This document shows, one piece after another, positions 7,319 to 16,468 of a DNA stretch of 36,314 bases. This stretch comes from an uncultured Clostridia bacterium (lineage in GTDB: Bacteria > Bacillota > Clostridia > Christensenellales > Borkfalkiaceae). Numbering within the stretch: the stretch's first letter is position 1; each line of letters opens with the position of its first letter. The translations under genes and the position numbers were made by a program. The stretch is taken from NCBI GenBank assembly GCA_947631905.1, contig CANRND010000023.1, forward strand, positions 1-36,314. Direction: 5' to 3'. The notes under the pieces are model-generated. The model had not been told where the DNA came from. It searched no databases and worked only from the letters and a program-made list of their open reading frames with translations.

Positions 7319-7768
7319 ATGAACAATTTGTACGGATCATGCATACAGACCGTAGATGACAAATGGCGCGTCAGGATCGCCTCCAAATATCTTCCGCCCA
7401 TTCCCGAAGGAAGCACAGAACCCGTCATCAAGAGAGTTTCCATGGTCGCGGGCGCGCAGGGGTGCATCAAGGTGTACGATCCCGAAGTGCTTCAAGAATG
7501 GCTCGAAAAGAAACTTTCCATGTTGCCCGACACGCTCGAAGGACTGAGCGCAAAGAGAAAGATTTTAAGTACCGTCGAAAACGTGGACGTGGACAAGCAG
7601 TACAGAGTGGTGCTTCCGCTCTCCCTCCGCGGCTATGCGAACATCAAGCGGGAGATCGTAACGATCGGCATGGGCGATCATTTCGAGATTTGGGCAAAAG
7701 AGGCGCAGGACGCAGAGGACGAGAAGATGACCTTTGAGTCGGCGTTTGCGAAGATCGGTTATCTTTAA
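7319..7768 (+). CDS. mraZ: Transcriptional regulator MraZ
   Basis: This protein of 149 residues is a SpoVT-AbrB-type DNA-binding protein that normally represses the dcw operon it heads. Two related half-domains are visible: an N-terminal one around NLYGSCIQTVDDKWRVRIAS and a second around VDVDKQYRVVLPLSLRGYA, the usual D-x-x-x-R-hydrophobic-x-x-P-type pattern, followed by GMGDHFEIWAKE. The N-terminal half is divergent from textbook MraZ. Two adjacent ATGs exist (7316 and 7319); 7319 is preferred because the spacing from AGGAGG is 6 nt rather than 3. GTG-box repeats upstream of the promoter match autoregulation. The stop overlaps the rsmH start (TAATG). Confidence 0.9.
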   Translation: MNNLYGSCIQTVDDKWRVRIASKYLPPIPEGSTEPVIKRVSMVAGAQGCIKVYDPEVLQEWLEKKLSMLPDTLEGLSAKRKILSTVENVDVDKQYRVVLPLSLRGYANIKREIVTIGMGDHFEIWAKEAQDAEDEKMTFESAFAKIGYL

Positions 7769-8706
7769 TGGCAGAGTTTTACCACCGCCCCGTGATGCTC
7801 GGAGAAGTGATCAACGGACTGTGCGTCAAAGACGGCGGCGTATATTTCGACGGAACGCTCGGCGGCGGGGGACACTCCTATGCGATCCTTGCCGCAAGCC
7901 CCGCCGCGACCCTTATCGGCACGGACAGGGACGGGGAGGCGATAAAGGCTTCAAAGGAGCGGCTCGCGCCCTTTGAGGGCAGGTTCCGTCTGTATCATTC
8001 CAACTATAAAGATTTTGAAAACGTTCTCGGTCGGGCGGGCGTGGACAGGCTCGACGGCGTGCTATTGGACTTGGGAATATCTTCCCATCAGATCGATGAG
8101 GAAGAACGGGGTTTTTCCTACCGGTCGGCAACCGCGCCCCTCGATATGAGAATGGACAAGAGTTCGGCTTTCACGGCGAAAGAGGTCGTAAACGGCTATC
8201 CGCCCGAAAAGCTCCTGCGCGTCTTGCGGGAATACGGCGAAGAACCGTTCGCCGCCGCCATTGTGCGGAACATCGTAAAACGGCGGGAGCAGGAGGAGAT
8301 CGCAACCTGCGGGAAGCTCAGAGAGATCGTAGAGGAGAGCATTCCGCCGCGGTTCCGTTCCGCCGCCTGCGCAAGGCAGACGTTCCAGGCGATCCGCATC
8401 GAAGTCAACGGAGAACTCGAAGGCCTCGGGGAATGCCTGCGGGGACTGATAAGAAAATTGAAGCCGGGAGGCAGGGTTTGCGTCCTGACGTTTCATTCTC
8501 TCGAAGACAGGATCGTAAAGCAGGTCTACCGCGACCTTGCAAGCGACTGCGTCTGTCCGAAGAATTTTCCCGTCTGCGTCTGCGGGAAGAAGAAAGAAAT
8601 CGAAATCATAAACGCCAGGCCGATCACGGCGGGCGAAGAAGAGATCAAACAAAATCCGCGCAGTAAAAGCGCAAAACTGAGAATTGCCGAAAAAACAGGG
8701 GCATGA
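7768..8706 (+). CDS. rsmH: 16S rRNA (cytosine(1402)-N4)-methyltransferase
   Basis: This S-adenosylmethionine-dependent enzyme (old name MraW) N4-methylates C1402 of 16S rRNA. It has 312 residues. YHRPVMLGEVINGL opens the protein, the SAM-binding loop is FDGTLGGGGHS, and LLDLGISSHQID and TFHSLEDRIVKQ are hallmark motifs. Length matches the family. Its ATG overlaps the mraZ stop by one base, so translation is likely coupled. A Cys-rich stretch (DCVCPKNFPVCVCGKK) near the C-terminus replaces the C-x-C-p-x-x-x-x-C region seen in many Firmicutes homologues. Confidence 0.97.
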   Translation: MAEFYHRPVMLGEVINGLCVKDGGVYFDGTLGGGGHSYAILAASPAATLIGTDRDGEAIKASKERLAPFEGRFRLYHSNYKDFENVLGRAGVDRLDGVLLDLGISSHQIDEEERGFSYRSATAPLDMRMDKSSAFTAKEVVNGYPPEKLLRVLREYGEEPFAAAIVRNIVKRREQEEIATCGKLREIVEESIPPRFRSAACARQTFQAIRIEVNGELEGLGECLRGLIRKLKPGGRVCVLTFHSLEDRIVKQVYRDLASDCVCPKNFPVCVCGKKKEIEIINARPITAGEEEIKQNPRSKSAKLRIAEKTGA

Positions 8707-8744
8707 TCGGGGAATACAACGAATAAAGATAAGGAGAGAATATC

Positions 8745-9659
8745 ATGGCGGACCCGGTATTAGATAGGGAGCAACAACAGACGGAGGAAGAGCGGGAACA
8801 TCGCAGACAGATGTCCGAGAATATGCGCGCGCTCCTCGCGGGAGACGAGGTCTCCGCAGAACCCGCCAAGCCCGTGGGCGCTTACGAGTATCCCACGCTC
8901 CGCTCCGACCGCGTTCCCGCATACCAGAATGCCGCGTATGCGACGACCGAATACCACCCGCCCGTGGTCCCCACGTCTCCCGACGCGCCCAGCGCCGCGC
9001 GCCGTCTTGCCGATTACGTTGCGGTAACGCCCGGCATGCAGGGGCTGCACCGCTTCGGCGACGAACCCGCGGGGGGAAGAGTAAGGGACTATGCGCCCGT
9101 GGAACCCGCGCCCGCGCCCGAAGCGCCCGCGCAAAAGGGGGATCTCTTCGGAAATCTGCTTCTGAAAAACGGTATTCTCATCGACACCTCGGCGCCCGAA
9201 GCGCCCGCGATGTCGTCGGTGGAAGCGCCCGTGTACGAACCCGTGCGGGAAACGCCTTCCTATGCGCCGCAATACGAGACGGAGACGCGTACCGCGCCCG
9301 CTTTCAGCCCGTCGTTTGCGCCCGAGACTCCCTCTTACGATGAGGACGATTCCAAACCCACTCCCCGCACGATGTCCCACCAGAACGTTGCGGAGCAGAA
9401 GAACGAGGGGCTTCTCGCCGCTCTTTCCATGCGCACCAAGCTCGTGCTTGCGGCGGTGGCGGCGGTGATCGCCATCCTGCTTGCCGTGGTCTGCATCAAT
9501 ACGGCGATCATCAACTCCATCAACGGAGACGTCAACGAGCGGGAAGAGCAGCTCACCCGCCTTGAACAGCAACTCGACGGCATCAACGGCGAGATCACCG
9601 ATCTCACTTCCCGCGAGAACGTCGAGACTTGGGCGATCGAACACGGCATGAGCCGTTAA
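8745..9659 (+). CDS. ftsL: FtsL-like divisome protein with long cytoplasmic N-terminal region
   Basis: This 304-residue protein sits in the ftsL slot, between rsmH and ftsI. One transmembrane helix (about 232-254) is followed by a short coiled coil (about 262-290: EREEQLTRLEQQLDGINGEI) and a C-terminal ENVETWAIEHGM, resembling the end of FtsL/DivIC-type proteins. FtsL helps recruit and activate FtsW-FtsI at the septum. The first 230 residues are unusual: an acidic, glutamine-rich start, then a low-complexity region rich in Pro, Ala, Glu and Tyr, probably disordered and cytoplasmic. Typical FtsL is about 100-120 residues. AAGGAGAG precedes the ATG. The assignment rests on position and topology more than on sequence identity. 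Confidence 0.75.
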   Translation: MADPVLDREQQQTEEEREHRRQMSENMRALLAGDEVSAEPAKPVGAYEYPTLRSDRVPAYQNAAYATTEYHPPVVPTSPDAPSAARRLADYVAVTPGMQGLHRFGDEPAGGRVRDYAPVEPAPAPEAPAQKGDLFGNLLLKNGILIDTSAPEAPAMSSVEAPVYEPVRETPSYAPQYETETRTAPAFSPSFAPETPSYDEDDSKPTPRTMSHQNVAEQKNEGLLAALSMRTKLVLAAVAAVIAILLAVVCINTAIINSINGDVNEREEQLTRLEQQLDGINGEITDLTSRENVETWAIEHGMSR

Positions 9660-9704
9660 ACCGCCCGCGGAGGGAAACATATCAAACAGAATACGGACTT
9701 TTCT

Positions 9705-11432
9705 TTGACTGTCCTACGAAAGAGGTTATTTGCCGTGATGTTGGCGATAGCCTTTCTTTTTTGCGTTTTTTCAGGCAGGTTTCTCTATGTACAGCTCTTC
9801 TGGCGGGAAGAACTTCTCTCCCGCGCGCTCGACCAGTGGACGAGAGAGATCCCCGTCACCCCCGAACGCGGCAAAATTTTTGACCGCAACGGGGAACTTC
9901 TCGCGGGCAACGAGACCGCGTACAGCGTCTATGCGCGCGCGAACGCCGTCACCGACCCCGAGGGCGCGGCAAACGTTCTCTCCGCGCTTTTGAACGTCCC
10001 GCGCGAGGAGATCGAAGAAAAGCTCTCCGACCGTTCCCACTCCGAGATCACCCTCCTCAAACAGGGGGAGAAGTCGCAGGTTTTGCCCATCGAGGGGAGC
10101 GGCCTTACGGGCATCTACTATGCGCGCGACAACAAACGCGTTTACCCTTACGGCGCGCTCGCCTCGCAGGTTTTGGGTTTCACTGCGATGGGCGCGGAGG
10201 GGACGACGGGCATCGAACGGTACTACGACGATTTTCTCAAAGGGAAAAGCGGGGAGATCCTCTACGAGACCGACCTCGTCGGCTCCGAGATCGAGGGGAC
10301 TTCCGCCTCCTACATTCCCGCCGTCGGCGGGCTCAACCTCAAACTCACCCTCGATTACAGGATACAGGCGCTCGCGGAAGAGGTCATGGGGCGGGTCCTC
10401 GCCTCTTCCTCCGCGAAAGCGGCGCGCTGTATCGTTCTCGACCCGCAGGACTTCGGGGTGCTTGCGATGGTGAACTTGCCCTCTTACGACCTCAACGATC
10501 CGCCCCGCGACGATATGGAGACGCTCAACCGCCTCTCCCGCAACTGCCTCGTGAGCGATATCTACGAGCCGGGGTCTACGTTCAAGATCATCACCGCCGC
10601 CGCCGACCTCGAAGAGTTCCGAAAGGGCAATCCCGCGGCGTTCTCCCCGCAATATGTATTCCCGAGCAGCCGCACCCGCAGCGTAGACGGCACCACCATC
10701 AAGTGTTGGAGCGACCACAAGAACGGAAAACACAGCAACCAGACGCTTGCCGAGGCGCTCAACAACTCCTGTAACCCCTGTTTCGTGGACATCGCGCTCT
10801 CCCTCGGGAAAGAGACCTTCTATTCCTACCTCTCGGCGTTCGGCTTCGGCAAGGCGACGGGAGTGGACTTTTCGGGCGAAGCGGTGGGCATGCTCATCCC
10901 CGAGGGGAGCGTGCGGGACTGCGATCTTGCGCGCATCGGCTTCGGGCAGACCATCGCGCTCTCGCCCCTGCAACTCGCCTGCGCGGCGGCCTCCGCGGTC
11001 AACGGCGGCTACTACTACACGCCGCACATTTTGGAAGAGGTGTTCTCGGACGACGGGTACGTCGCCGTCAAAACGGGGAAGAAGCTCGCCGCAAGAACGG
11101 TGAGCGAGGAGACCTCCCGCCTGCTCTCTTCCATGCTCGAAGGGGTGGTGCGCGACGGAAGCGGCAAGCACGCCTACATCGAGGGCTACCGCGTGGCGGG
11201 CAAGACCGGTACCGCCCAAAAGTACGAGAACGGAACGATCGCGCAGGGGAAATACGTCTCCTCGTTCGTGGGGTACTTCCCCGCAAACGAGCCGCGGTAT
11301 CTCGCCCTCATCATCGTGGACGAACCGCAGGGGAGCTACTACGGCAGTACCGTGGCGGCGCCCTGCGCAAAGGAAATTTTCGAGGGGATCATCGGGTTTA
11401 CGGGTCTCCCCGCACAAGGAGGCGCGCTATGA
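9705..11432 (+). CDS. ftsI: Septal peptidoglycan transpeptidase (class B penicillin-binding protein, FtsI/PBP2-like)
   Basis: This enzyme cross-links septal peptidoglycan. From the TTG at 9705 it has 575 residues: a membrane anchor (about 8-30), a PBP-dimerisation region with RGKIFDRNGELLAGN, and a transpeptidase domain with the catalytic STFK (Ser291), SCN (Ser355) and KTGTA (Lys500). No PASTA domain is present, unlike sporulation-type SpoVD. The start is uncertain. The strong ribosome site GGAGGG (9669-9674) lies too far from this TTG, while the codon at ideal spacing in the same open frame is ATC (9681), which would add eight residues (KQNTDFSL after the initiator). The stop overlaps murE by 4 bp (ATGA). 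Confidence 0.92.
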   Translation: MTVLRKRLFAVMLAIAFLFCVFSGRFLYVQLFWREELLSRALDQWTREIPVTPERGKIFDRNGELLAGNETAYSVYARANAVTDPEGAANVLSALLNVPREEIEEKLSDRSHSEITLLKQGEKSQVLPIEGSGLTGIYYARDNKRVYPYGALASQVLGFTAMGAEGTTGIERYYDDFLKGKSGEILYETDLVGSEIEGTSASYIPAVGGLNLKLTLDYRIQALAEEVMGRVLASSSAKAARCIVLDPQDFGVLAMVNLPSYDLNDPPRDDMETLNRLSRNCLVSDIYEPGSTFKIITAAADLEEFRKGNPAAFSPQYVFPSSRTRSVDGTTIKCWSDHKNGKHSNQTLAEALNNSCNPCFVDIALSLGKETFYSYLSAFGFGKATGVDFSGEAVGMLIPEGSVRDCDLARIGFGQTIALSPLQLACAAASAVNGGYYYTPHILEEVFSDDGYVAVKTGKKLAARTVSEETSRLLSSMLEGVVRDGSGKHAYIEGYRVAGKTGTAQKYENGTIAQGKYVSSFVGYFPANEPRYLALIIVDEPQGSYYGSTVAAPCAKEIFEGIIGFTGLPAQGGAL

Positions 11433-12865
11433 AACTTTCCGCGCTTGCAAAAGAACTCAGGGAGAAAAAACTTTCGGGCGACTGCGAAGTGACGGCGCTC
11501 TGTACGGACAGCCGCACGGCTTCCGAGGGAGAGCTGTTTTTTTGCTACCGCGGAACGGGGACCGACCTGCATAGCTACGCCGAGGAAGCGGCGGAGCGGG
11601 GCGCGTGTCTCGTGTGCGAGCGGGAACTTCCGCTTCCCTGCGCCCAGCTCATCGTCCCCGACGGCAGACGGGCGATGGCTGAGATTTCCGCCGCCTTTTA
11701 CGGCCATCCCGAGCGGGGGATGCGCTTTGCGGGCGTGACGGGGACCAACGGCAAGACGACGACCTGTTATCTTCTCGCCTCGGTTTTGGAAGAGAGCGGC
11801 AGGCGGGTGGGGCTGATCGGCACCCTCGGGGCGCGTTTTGCGGGCAGGACGGTGCCGCCCGATCTCACCACGCCCGACCCCGTTTCGCTCTTTGCGCTTC
11901 TCGCCGAAATGAAAAAGGCGGGGGTGCAGGACGTCGTGATGGAGGTCTCCGCGCACGCGCTCGCCCTCGAAAAGACCGTCCCCATCCTCTTCGACGTGGG
12001 GATCTTCACCAATCTCACGCGGGACCACCTCGACTTTTTCGGGGACATGGAGAAATACGGCGCGGCGAAAAAGAGCCTCTTTTCGCCCACCCGTTGCCGC
12101 TTTGCCGTTTACAATGCGGACGACCCCTTTACGCGCGAACTGCTCAAATGGGAGACGCCGCACGTGCTGTACGGTTCGGAAAACCCCGCCGACGCCTTTG
12201 CGCTTTGCGAGGAGGAGAGCGTGGAGGGGAGTAAGCTCATCCTGAACCTTTCGGACGAGCTGTGCGAGACCTATTTGAAGCTCCTCGGGCGGCACAACGT
12301 GCAGAACGCGCTCGCCGCCGCCTGTGCGGCAAGGAGGTTGGGCGCGACGGCCGAGGACGTCGCCCGCGGCCTCGGAAAAGTCGGGAGCGTGGACGGCAGG
12401 CTCGAACGGGTGGCGCGCTTCCGCGGCGCGGATATTTTCGTGGACTTCGCCCACACGCCCGACGGCCTCGAAAAGTCCCTCTCCTGCCTCAAAGAGTTGT
12501 GCGAGGGGCGGCTCATCGCCCTCTTCGGGTGCGGGGGAAACCGCGACGGCGGGAAGCGCAGGGAGATGGGGGAGACCGCGGCGCGCCTTGCCGACTTTAC
12601 CGTGATCACGTCGGACAATCCCCGCTTCGAGGACCCCTGCGCGATCATTGCCGCCATCGAGGAGGGCTTTTGCGGGATCTCGAAAGAATATGTCGCGGTG
12701 GAGGAGCGGGAAAAGGCGATCGAGTACGCCGTAAGGCTCCTCGGCGAGGGGGACATTCTTCTCATCGCGGGCAAGGGCGGGGAGACCTACCAGGAGATCA
12801 TGGGGATAAAATTCGACTACAATGACAAAGATACCGTGAAGAAGATCGTCGGGAAACTGTCATGA
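11429..12865 (+). CDS. murE: UDP-N-acetylmuramoyl-tripeptide synthetase, meso-diaminopimelate type
   Basis: This cytoplasmic ATP-dependent ligase adds the third residue of the peptidoglycan stem to UDP-MurNAc-L-Ala-D-Glu. It has 478 residues. The Mur-ligase P-loop is GVTGTNGKTTT (103-111 region); MEVSAHAL, FTNLTRDHLDFF and the presumed carbamylated Lys214 in YGAAKKS follow. The substrate-selecting motif is DNPR (396-399), which in this family marks meso-diaminopimelate rather than L-lysine specificity. It overlaps ftsI and mraY by 4 bp each. No murF lies next to it, although murF is the usual neighbour in dcw clusters. Confidence 0.96.
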   Translation: MKLSALAKELREKKLSGDCEVTALCTDSRTASEGELFFCYRGTGTDLHSYAEEAAERGACLVCERELPLPCAQLIVPDGRRAMAEISAAFYGHPERGMRFAGVTGTNGKTTTCYLLASVLEESGRRVGLIGTLGARFAGRTVPPDLTTPDPVSLFALLAEMKKAGVQDVVMEVSAHALALEKTVPILFDVGIFTNLTRDHLDFFGDMEKYGAAKKSLFSPTRCRFAVYNADDPFTRELLKWETPHVLYGSENPADAFALCEEESVEGSKLILNLSDELCETYLKLLGRHNVQNALAAACAARRLGATAEDVARGLGKVGSVDGRLERVARFRGADIFVDFAHTPDGLEKSLSCLKELCEGRLIALFGCGGNRDGGKRREMGETAARLADFTVITSDNPRFEDPCAIIAAIEEGFCGISKEYVAVEEREKAIEYAVRLLGEGDILLIAGKGGETYQEIMGIKFDYNDKDTVKKIVGKLS

Positions 12866-13812
12866 AAGGGATGCTTGTCTGTCTTACGCTGTCGTTCGCG
12901 CTCTCCTTTGTCTTCTGTTGGGCGGAAATACCGCTCCTCAAAAAGTTGGGCGCGGGGCAGAACATTCTGCACTATGTCAAGGAACACGAGAAAAAGGGGG
13001 GGACCCCCACGATGGGCGGTTTGGGATTTGTCCTTGCCGCCGTTTTGGCCGTCCTCTGCGTCCGCGGCGCCGCGGACAAGCCTTTCCTCGTCTGCCTCGC
13101 CGTCGGCGCGGGGTATCTTTTGGTGGGCTTTCTCGACGATCTGCTCAAAAAACGCCGCCACGATAATCTCGGCCTCAGACCCTACCAAAAGATCTTTTTC
13201 CAGCTTTCGGTCGCCGTCATCGCCTCCCTGTACTGCTGCCTCGAAGGCCTCACGGTCTTGCGTATCCCGTTCACTTCTCTCGGCTTCGACATCGGCTGGT
13301 GGATGTTTCCGCTCGGGATCTTCGTCTATGTGGCGACGGTGAACGGGGTCAACCTCACCGACGGGCTGGACGGGCTTGCGGGGGGAACTTCGGCAATGTT
13401 CTTTCTCTCGCTCGGGCTGCTTCTCACACTGCAATACGGGGACGGAGACGTCGCCTGCCTGTGCATGAGCCTCGTGGGCGCGCTCGGCGCCTATCTCATT
13501 TTCAATGTCAACCGCGCGAGCGTTTTTATGGGGGACACGGGTTCTCTTTCCCTCGGCGGGTTCGCCGCTTCCTGCGCGCTCGTCACGGGGAACGCCCTCG
13601 TCATTCCCGTCGCGGGGGCAATGTTTGTCCTTTCAAGCATATCCGTCATCATACAGGTAATATACTATAAAAAAACGGGCAAGCGCGTCTTTCTCATGGC
13701 GCCCATCCACCACCATTTCCAGATGAAAGGGTACTCCGAGGGGAAGATCTCTTACGTCTATGCGGCGGTCACCGCGTTGCTCGGCGCCTTACTCTTGTTC
13801 CCGTTTGTGTAG
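12862..13812 (+). CDS. mraY: Phospho-N-acetylmuramoyl-pentapeptide transferase
   Basis: This membrane enzyme transfers phospho-MurNAc-pentapeptide to undecaprenyl phosphate, making lipid I. It has 316 residues and about ten hydrophobic helices. Family hallmarks are KKGGTPTMGGLGF, FLDDLLKKRRHDNLGLRP, the catalytic-region NLTDGLDGLAGG, FMGDTGSLSLGG and the C-terminal PIHHHFQMKGYSE. It begins inside the murE stop codon (ATGA overlap), which suggests translational coupling. Confidence 0.97.
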   Translation: MKGMLVCLTLSFALSFVFCWAEIPLLKKLGAGQNILHYVKEHEKKGGTPTMGGLGFVLAAVLAVLCVRGAADKPFLVCLAVGAGYLLVGFLDDLLKKRRHDNLGLRPYQKIFFQLSVAVIASLYCCLEGLTVLRIPFTSLGFDIGWWMFPLGIFVYVATVNGVNLTDGLDGLAGGTSAMFFLSLGLLLTLQYGDGDVACLCMSLVGALGAYLIFNVNRASVFMGDTGSLSLGGFAASCALVTGNALVIPVAGAMFVLSSISVIIQVIYYKKTGKRVFLMAPIHHHFQMKGYSEGKISYVYAAVTALLGALLLFPFV

Positions 13813-13848
13813 TCTTTCCCCGGGACGGGGAAGAAAAAAGGAGATTTT

Positions 13849-15249
13849 ATGCTGTATTCCGGACAGACCTTTCTCGTGGCGGGGCTTTCCCGCTCGGGGA
13901 TCGCGGCGAGCGAGTATCTGCTCTCCCGCGGGGCGAGGGTGTATTGCTTCGACGACGTGGAGGACGGGAGCGTCGCCAAGACCGCCCAAGAATTAGGCGC
14001 GAAAGGGTGCGTCGTCTTACATAAGGAGGATCTCGAACGGCGCGCCGCCGAATGCGACATTCTCGTATTAAGTCCCGGCATTCCCGTCGATCATCCTCTG
14101 CCCGTCTCTTTCAAGCGGGCGGGCAAGCGCGTGATCGGGGAAATGGAGCTGGGCGCGCTCAATCTGCACTGCGACGCGGTCGCGGTGACGGGGACCAACG
14201 GCAAGACGACCACCGTCACCATGCTCGACGGCATTTTCAAGGCGGCGGGAAAAAAGAGCGTCGCCTGCGGCAACATCGGAAAACCGCTCTGCTCCTGCGT
14301 GAAAGAACTCGGCGAGGACGGGCTTGCCGTCATCGAAGTCTCCTCTTTCCAGCTCGAAACGCTCTATTCGCTCCGTCCGCACGTTGCGGTCATCCTCAAC
14401 GTCACCGAGGACCACCTCAACCGCCACTACAACATGGAGAACTACATCTATCTCAAATCCCGCCTGCTCAAAAACTGCGCGGAGAGCGAGTTTTCCGTTC
14501 TCAACCACGACGATCCCATTGTGCGCGGGTTTGCCGAAAAGACGAAAGCGAAGCCCGTCTGGTTCTCCCTGCGCGAACCCGTGGAGGGGGGATATCTCAA
14601 CGAGGGGTCTTTCTGCTACATGGGGGAAAAACTCTTCCCCGTCTCCGACCTCCCGCTCGACGGCGAACACAACGCGGCCAACGCGCTGGCGGCGATCTGC
14701 GCTGCGAAGCTGTTCGGGATCCCCAACGAGACGATCGCCGCCGCCTTAAAGACTTTCCGCGGGGTCGCCCACCGCTTACAGCGGGTGGGGGAACTCGACG
14801 GGGTGAACTTCATCGACGACAGCAAGGCGACCAACGTGGATTCCGCCATTAAGGCGGTCAAGAGCGTGCGCGGGGAGAGCGTTCTCCTCGTGGGCGGTAA
14901 GGACAAGGGGTATTCCTACGAGCCGCTCTTCGACGCCGTGAAGAACAGCGGGGTCGTCCATACCGTCATCTACGGGGAGAACGCGTTCCGCATTTTGGGC
15001 GCGGCGCTCAAAAAGGGATATACCGCCGTCACGCTGTGCCGCCCGTTCGACGTTGCGGTGCGCGTTGCATATCTCACGGCAAAAAAGGGCCAGAACGTGC
15101 TTTTAAGTCCTGCGTCCGCAAGTTTCGACGCGTTCCGCAACTACGAGGAGCGGGGAGAACGCTTCCGCGAAATGCTGGAAGTTCTGACTGCGGAAAAGAG
15201 GTCGGGCGGCGTGGTCCCGCCCGCGGAGGACGACGTTGCCGAAGAATAG
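13849..15249 (+). CDS. murD: UDP-N-acetylmuramoyl-L-alanine--D-glutamate ligase
   Basis: This cytoplasmic ligase adds D-glutamate to UDP-MurNAc-L-Ala. It has 466 residues. The N-terminal nucleotide-binding domain begins FLVAGLSRSGIAASEYL; the ATP-binding loop is TGTNGKTTTV; EVSSFQLETL and NVTEDHLNRHYNMENY are typical of MurD; FIDDSKATNVDS lies in the C-terminal domain. AAAGGAG precedes the ATG. The 3' end overlaps the proposed ftsW start by 14 bp. D-Glu would come from the murI product encoded upstream at 6400. Confidence 0.96.
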   Translation: MLYSGQTFLVAGLSRSGIAASEYLLSRGARVYCFDDVEDGSVAKTAQELGAKGCVVLHKEDLERRAAECDILVLSPGIPVDHPLPVSFKRAGKRVIGEMELGALNLHCDAVAVTGTNGKTTTVTMLDGIFKAAGKKSVACGNIGKPLCSCVKELGEDGLAVIEVSSFQLETLYSLRPHVAVILNVTEDHLNRHYNMENYIYLKSRLLKNCAESEFSVLNHDDPIVRGFAEKTKAKPVWFSLREPVEGGYLNEGSFCYMGEKLFPVSDLPLDGEHNAANALAAICAAKLFGIPNETIAAALKTFRGVAHRLQRVGELDGVNFIDDSKATNVDSAIKAVKSVRGESVLLVGGKDKGYSYEPLFDAVKNSGVVHTVIYGENAFRILGAALKKGYTAVTLCRPFDVAVRVAYLTAKKGQNVLLSPASASFDAFRNYEERGERFREMLEVLTAEKRSGGVVPPAEDDVAEE

Positions 15250-16402
15250 AGCTAAATTCCCGAAAGCGCCCCGCCCCGCCCCCGCCGCGCGGGGCGGGGC
15301 ATTTGGCGACGTTCCCTTTCTCGTGGCCGTCATCCTGCTCGCCGCTTACGGGGTCGTGTGCGTCTACTCGGCAAGTTCCTATAACGCCGAGGTGCAGTAC
15401 GGAGACAGCCTCTATTTCGTCAAAAAGCAGATCGTCGGGTTCGTGCTGGGGCTTGCCGCCATGATCGCGGTCTCCTTTGTCAACTACGAAAAGCTGAAAA
15501 AAGCGGGGCTGCCCGCGCTCATCCTTTCCCTCGTTCTGCTCGCGCTCGTGTTCGTGCCGGGCGTGGGGAAGAGCAACTACGGCGCGACCCGCTGGATCGG
15601 GTTCGGCGGGTTCACGATCCAGCCCTCCGAGCTTGCGAAGTACGGCTTTGTGCTGTTTGCGGCGGGGTATTTCGCCAAAGACCCCGCGCGGATGCGCACG
15701 GCGAGGGGGGCGCTCCCCGTTCTCTTTGCGGGACTTGCCGTGTGCGCGCTCGTCATTCTGGAACCGAATATGTCCGTCACCATGCTGATCGCGGCGGTCA
15801 CGATCGGCATGATCTTCCTTGCGGGCGCTTCGTGGAAGACCCTCTTTGCGATCGCCGTTCCCGCGCTTCTGGCCGTTCCCGCCCTCATCTTCATGGAGCC
15901 GTACCGCTTGAAGCGGCTCTCCGCGTTCCTCGACCCGTGGCAATCGCCCAAAGGGGAGGGCTACCAGCTCATCCAATCCCTTTACGCCCTCGCCAACGGC
16001 GATCTGTTCGGCACGGGCCTCTTCCGCTCCCGCCAGAAATACCGCTTCCTGCCCTTTGCCGAGAGCGACTTCATCCTCGCCGTCATCGCCGAAGAGACGG
16101 GCTTTGTCGGGGTTTTGCTTCTCTTTGCACTCATCGGGTTCATCGTGTGGCGGGGCTTTCGCATCGCACGCTCATGCGATAATTTCTACGGCTACATGCT
16201 TGCCTCGGGCATTACGCTCGCCTTTACCGTGCAGACGGCGCTCAACGCGCTCGTGGTGAGCGGCTGTATCCCGCCCACGGGGCTTCCGCTTCCGCTCGTC
16301 AGCGCGGGCAATACTTCGCTCATCGTCACGATGGCGGCGATGGGGGTCCTGTACGGCATTTCAAGACACAACGCAAGGGGGAAATTTCATAAGATGCAGT
16401 GA
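15236..16402 (+). CDS. ftsW: Septal peptidoglycan glycosyltransferase FtsW (SEDS family)
   Basis: This polytopic membrane enzyme polymerises lipid II at the division site with FtsI. It has 388 residues and about ten hydrophobic helices. Recognisable stretches are VYSASSYNAEVQYGDSLYF, NYGATRWIGFGGFTIQPSEL (the W/Q-P-SEL motif), EGYQLIQSLYALANG, AESDFILAVIAEETGF and PPTGLPLPLVSAGNTSL. The start is a TTG at 15236 with GGAGG about 8 nt upstream, overlapping the murD end. The first ~25 residues are Pro/Ala/Arg-rich and cytoplasmic. No murG follows, although it usually does. Confidence 0.95.
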   Translation: MPKNRAKFPKAPRPAPAARGGAFGDVPFLVAVILLAAYGVVCVYSASSYNAEVQYGDSLYFVKKQIVGFVLGLAAMIAVSFVNYEKLKKAGLPALILSLVLLALVFVPGVGKSNYGATRWIGFGGFTIQPSELAKYGFVLFAAGYFAKDPARMRTARGALPVLFAGLAVCALVILEPNMSVTMLIAAVTIGMIFLAGASWKTLFAIAVPALLAVPALIFMEPYRLKRLSAFLDPWQSPKGEGYQLIQSLYALANGDLFGTGLFRSRQKYRFLPFAESDFILAVIAEETGFVGVLLLFALIGFIVWRGFRIARSCDNFYGYMLASGITLAFTVQTALNALVVSGCIPPTGLPLPLVSAGNTSLIVTMAAMGVLYGISRHNARGKFHKMQ

Positions 16403-16414
16403 GAAAAAATGCGC

Positions 16415-16435
16415 AAAAGCCCCGTGAGGGCTTTT
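16415..16435 (+). terminator. Weak hairpin between ftsW and murA (possible attenuator)
   Basis: An 8-bp stem AAAAGCCC / GGGCTTTT with loop CGTGA sits between ftsW and murA. Only the T residues inside the stem are present, so it may attenuate or stabilise rather than stop transcription. Confidence 0.4.
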
Positions 16436-16468
16436 ATGGGGTTATGCTCCGTTGCGCAAGGAGACATT

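Noticed and set aside
8760..11417. Long minus-strand open frames opposite ftsL and ftsI
   Set aside because: They are shadows of the plus-strand genes, whose catalytic motifs (STFK, SCN, KTGTA) and operon spacing are convincing; no ribosome site or family signature is seen on the minus strand.
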